The translations under genes and the position numbers were made by a program. The notes under the pieces are model-generated. The model was given only the letters and a program-made list of their open reading frames with translations. It was not told where the DNA came from and searched no databases. From contig NZ_QPKV01000003.1 in the NCBI RefSeq assembly GCF_003339865.1, forward strand, positions 310,001-374,000: a stretch of DNA of 64,000 bases. Direction: 5' to 3'. Shown here piece after piece: positions 61,620 to 64,000 of the stretch (the stretch's first letter is position 1; each line of letters begins with the position of its first letter). The stretch is from Pedobacter chinensis. GTDB taxonomy: Bacteria; Bacteroidota; Bacteroidia; Sphingobacteriales; Sphingobacteriaceae.

Positions 61620-63449
61620 ATGAAGAAAAGAAGTTTTTGGTTTATTACTGTTTTAATGACAGTGGCTTTGCTTGGTGTTTTTGTAATGCAGTTGTATTAC
61701 ATTAAGGAGGCATACAATCTCAAATCTCAACTTTTTGATGAGCAGGTAAACCAAACTTTGGCTACGGTAGTTAAAAAAGCAGAGCGGTTAAACGTTGCCA
61801 ACCACATCAATAGAAAGGATGCCGAAAATAAATTAAAACGCCTTCAGGATGCTCGCCAAAGAGCATTGGATATCAAAGATTTAAGACAGCAATATGTACA
61901 GGAAGCCGAATTGCGGCAAGCTGAACGGGAAAATCAAATTGAAAACTATTTAAATCAACAAGATAGTATCATCCGAGCCTCTTACAGGGCGCCTAATGTA
62001 ATTTCTGAAACAGAATTCGTTTCCTTATCATCAGTTAATGGTTCAAGTCTCGATTTGCAAATGGACGCTATTATTGACATGCGAAGCCTGATTTTGAAGG
62101 GCTATAGCATGCGTACCAAACCCTATGCTCCGCCACCAAAAACCTTTGAGTTTAAAAGTTTGCAAAGCCTACCCGATACATTGAGGTATTTGGTTTACGA
62201 TCCCCGTAATGCTAAACCGCTTACCGTTAGTGTCCCTAAAATTTCTGATGATTTAGAAAAGAAATTTAAACGTGAAGATGAAATCGCAAAGAAAAAACTG
62301 GAGCTAAAAATTGCCGCATTGGGTAAAGATACTTTTTCATACACAAGGCTGAGTTTAGTTGAAGATGTATCGAAAGAGCTGGAAGAAGCAAATGTTCCAA
62401 TCTACAAGCGGATAAACTTCGAAGCCCTCGGTAATATTTTAAAGACCGAATTATTAACGCATAACATTACTCAAAAACCTTCTTATAAAGTTTCTCTGGC
62501 AAAAAAAGATTCTACATTGTTTATAGAAGCATCGAACTCTAAAAAAGAATTCTTACCGGAAAACACTTATAAAACACCGCTTTTCGGGAATGACTTATTT
62601 CGCGATCCGGGAACTTTGATCGTTACTTTTCCAAACAAAAACTCTGCAATACTTTCCAATTTAAGCTTTACCCTGGCCTCATCAATTGGCTTACTATTGG
62701 TTTTGGTTTTCATTTTCTCTTACACACTTTATGCCATTTTAAAGCAGAAGAAAATATCGGAGATGAAAACGGATTTCATCAACAATATGACACATGAATT
62801 TAAAACCCCGGTAGCTACGATTATGATTGCCAGCGAGGCCCTGAAAGATCCGGAAGTGACAGAAGACAAAAACAGGCTAAAACGTTTAGCAAATATTATT
62901 TATGATGAAAATGTTCGCCTGGGTAGCCATATCGAACGAGTTTTAAGCATAGCCCGTTTAGAAAAGGGCGAACTTAAAATGGAAAATACAGCAGTTGAGA
63001 TGAATGATCTTATTGTGATCGTTCTGGATAGCATGAGCCTTCAGCTCCAAAAAAGGAATGCGGTTTTACATGTCAATACCAATGCAGAGAAAGCGACAGT
63101 TTTTGGAGATGAACTTCATCTTTCAAATGTACTTTACAACCTGATTGATAATGCGAATAAATACAGTACAAATGTTCCCGAGATTACCATTTCAACAAGA
63201 AATACGAATAAGAATCTGATCATTGAAATTTCTGATAAGGGGATAGGAATGACCAGAGAACAATCGAAACGGATTTTCGATCAGTTTTACAGGGTGCCAA
63301 CGGGTAATTTACATGATGTTAAAGGTTTCGGACTTGGGTTGAATTATGTTCAGGATATTATAAAACAAATTAACGGTAATATTAAAGTGATCAGCGAAAA
63401 AGATAAAGGAACAACATTCGAAATAACGTTACCTTTATACGAAGGCTAA
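61620..63449 (+). CDS. Sensor histidine kinase, RprX-like
   Basis: A 609-residue membrane kinase, counted from the ATG at 61620 (MKKRSFWFITVLM); the longer frame begins at a TTG. Membrane helices lie near 6-27 and 355-377 (FTLASSIGLLLVLVFIFSY), so about 325 residues, containing a long coiled coil (RLQDARQRALDIKDLRQQ), are periplasmic. The His box is NNMTHEFKTPVATIM near 391 and the ATPase motifs are YNLIDNANKYS, DKGIGM and GFGLGLNYV. It is followed by a response regulator and resembles the RprX-RprY pair of Bacteroides. Confidence 0.92.
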   Translation: MKKRSFWFITVLMTVALLGVFVMQLYYIKEAYNLKSQLFDEQVNQTLATVVKKAERLNVANHINRKDAENKLKRLQDARQRALDIKDLRQQYVQEAELRQAERENQIENYLNQQDSIIRASYRAPNVISETEFVSLSSVNGSSLDLQMDAIIDMRSLILKGYSMRTKPYAPPPKTFEFKSLQSLPDTLRYLVYDPRNAKPLTVSVPKISDDLEKKFKREDEIAKKKLELKIAALGKDTFSYTRLSLVEDVSKELEEANVPIYKRINFEALGNILKTELLTHNITQKPSYKVSLAKKDSTLFIEASNSKKEFLPENTYKTPLFGNDLFRDPGTLIVTFPNKNSAILSNLSFTLASSIGLLLVLVFIFSYTLYAILKQKKISEMKTDFINNMTHEFKTPVATIMIASEALKDPEVTEDKNRLKRLANIIYDENVRLGSHIERVLSIARLEKGELKMENTAVEMNDLIVIVLDSMSLQLQKRNAVLHVNTNAEKATVFGDELHLSNVLYNLIDNANKYSTNVPEITISTRNTNKNLIIEISDKGIGMTREQSKRIFDQFYRVPTGNLHDVKGFGLGLNYVQDIIKQINGNIKVISEKDKGTTFEITLPLYEG

Positions 63450-63497
63450 CCATCGGCACAAAAGCTTTATTTGTCGATACATGATGTTGTTGTAATT

Positions 63498-63505
63498 TAA
63501 CTTTG
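63498..63505 (+). promoter_or_regulatory. -7 promoter element TAACTTTG
   Basis: Matches TAnnTTTG about 42 bases before the first possible start (63547) of the response regulator, so that gene can be expressed apart from the kinase. Confidence 0.5.
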
Positions 63506-63609
63506 TTTAATATCGTGGTAAATTTATCACAAGTAATTAAACCGTTATGCATTCTCACAATCAAACATTTACAATAGGCAATATTTCCTATGTGAACAAA
63601 ATAAAAAAA

Positions 63610-64000
63610 ATGAAAAAAATACTTCTGGTAGAGGACGATCCAAATTTAGGTTTATTACTGCAGGATTATTTGCAATTAAAAGGCAAATTCGATGTGGTTC
63701 TTTGTACAGACGGAGAGGAAGGTTTGCGCGCTTTCAATAAGCAGAGCTTCGATCTCTGTATTTTGGATGTGATGATGCCTAAAAAGGATGGGTTTACTTT
63801 AGGGAAGGATATTCGCAAAATAAATGCTCAGGTGCCTATTATTTTTGCCACCGCGAAAACGATGCTGGAAGATAAATCTGCAGCATATGATTTGGGCGGT
63901 GATGATTATATCACTAAACCTTTCCGGATTGAAGAGTTGTTATTACGCATCAATGCCATGTTTAAACGCGTTTCAAACAAGATTGAAGGTGCTGAAGAGG
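63610..64000 (+). CDS. OmpR-type response regulator, RprY-like, 3' end outside window
   Basis: A receiver domain cut off by the window edge; 130 codons are visible. The pattern is ILLVEDDPNLGLLLQDYL at the start, the acceptor Asp in DLCILDVMMPKKDGFTLG near residue 52 and Lys in DYITKPFRIEELLLRI near 101. The DNA-binding winged-helix domain expected of OmpR regulators would be beyond base 64000. An in-frame ATG at 63547 would add 21 residues (MHSHNQTFTIGNISYV...), so the start is not settled; MKKILLVEDD is the canonical one. It pairs with the kinase upstream. Confidence 0.9.
   Translation, partial: MKKILLVEDDPNLGLLLQDYLQLKGKFDVVLCTDGEEGLRAFNKQSFDLCILDVMMPKKDGFTLGKDIRKINAQVPIIFATAKTMLEDKSAAYDLGGDDYITKPFRIEELLLRINAMFKRVSNKIEGAEE

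Noticed and set aside
1..64000. tRNA or rRNA genes
   Set aside because: I scanned the gene-free stretches for cloverleaf-like and rRNA-like sequence and found nothing convincing; a covariance search would be needed to exclude them fully.

Overview
The window looks like the chromosome of a Bacteroidota bacterium of the Sphingobacteriaceae, most likely Pedobacter or a close relative. The signs are a SusC/SusD pair with an ECF sigma factor and FecR, a fused lpxC-fabZ gene, a PorX-type REC-PglZ regulator, promoters of the TAnnTTTG type (49984, 51375, 45444, 17484), lipoproteins with Bacteroidota-style lipoboxes, and AT-rich DNA with long extragenic repeats. The assignment rests on gene content and motifs only.

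Left part (1-9.2 kb): the end of a DUF3137 gene, then a six-gene minus-strand operon for a phosphorelay (REC-kinase, a large CHASE3-HAMP-GAF kinase with three receivers, CheR, CheB and two single-domain receivers), then a zinc metallopeptidase. From 13 to 30 kb come mostly housekeeping and envelope genes: gltX, a sensor kinase with DinB and hotdog partners, a SugE-type SMR exporter, an ECF sigma/anti-sigma pair, a broken RBBP9-type hydrolase, a cold-shock protein, a phosphodiester glycosidase, a DUF5117/DUF5118 metalloprotease, a PDZ aspartyl protease, and a plus-strand run of DacB, esterase, GH18 and PLP enzyme. A complete sigma/FecR/SusC/SusD locus follows (30.4-36.9 kb). A six-copy 165-bp tandem array comes next, then a histidine phosphatase, a VanX-type dipeptidase, alanine dehydrogenase, tsaE and porX. 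The lipid A block HD-lpxD-lpxC/fabZ-lpxA leads, after a GNAT gene, an ABC ATPase and a probable small RNA, to two tandem EF-P genes. The right end carries an RprX/RprY-like two-component pair, cut by the window edge.

The most unusual content is a pair of related modular loci, at about 9.0-12.8 kb (minus strand) and 56.4-60.0 kb (plus strand). Each starts with the same kind of lipoprotein leader (lipobox Cys27, about 200 residues), joined to different C-terminal domains. Each is followed by small duplicated partner genes, and each is followed further downstream by the same roughly 155-bp element. That element shares 43 identical bases between the two sites and has hairpins at its ends. In the first locus the tail of a second toxin-like gene survives in front of a duplicated partner gene, and the differences between the two tails are almost all synonymous. 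In the second locus the C-terminal domain is a Cys/His peptidase-like fold joined to a helical module, and this module recurs in the partner proteins and ends at a PRDKEP-like motif. I read these as cell-surface polymorphic toxin/immunity loci of a lipoprotein-anchored type, evolving by cassette exchange. Function is inferred, not shown.

Other points worth attention are two EF-P paralogues with different tip loops, an apparently leaderless lpxD transcript, a strong promoter-terminator unit at 49.98-50.16 kb, an SSB-like acidic tail on a DUF3127 protein, and several families of extragenic repeats.
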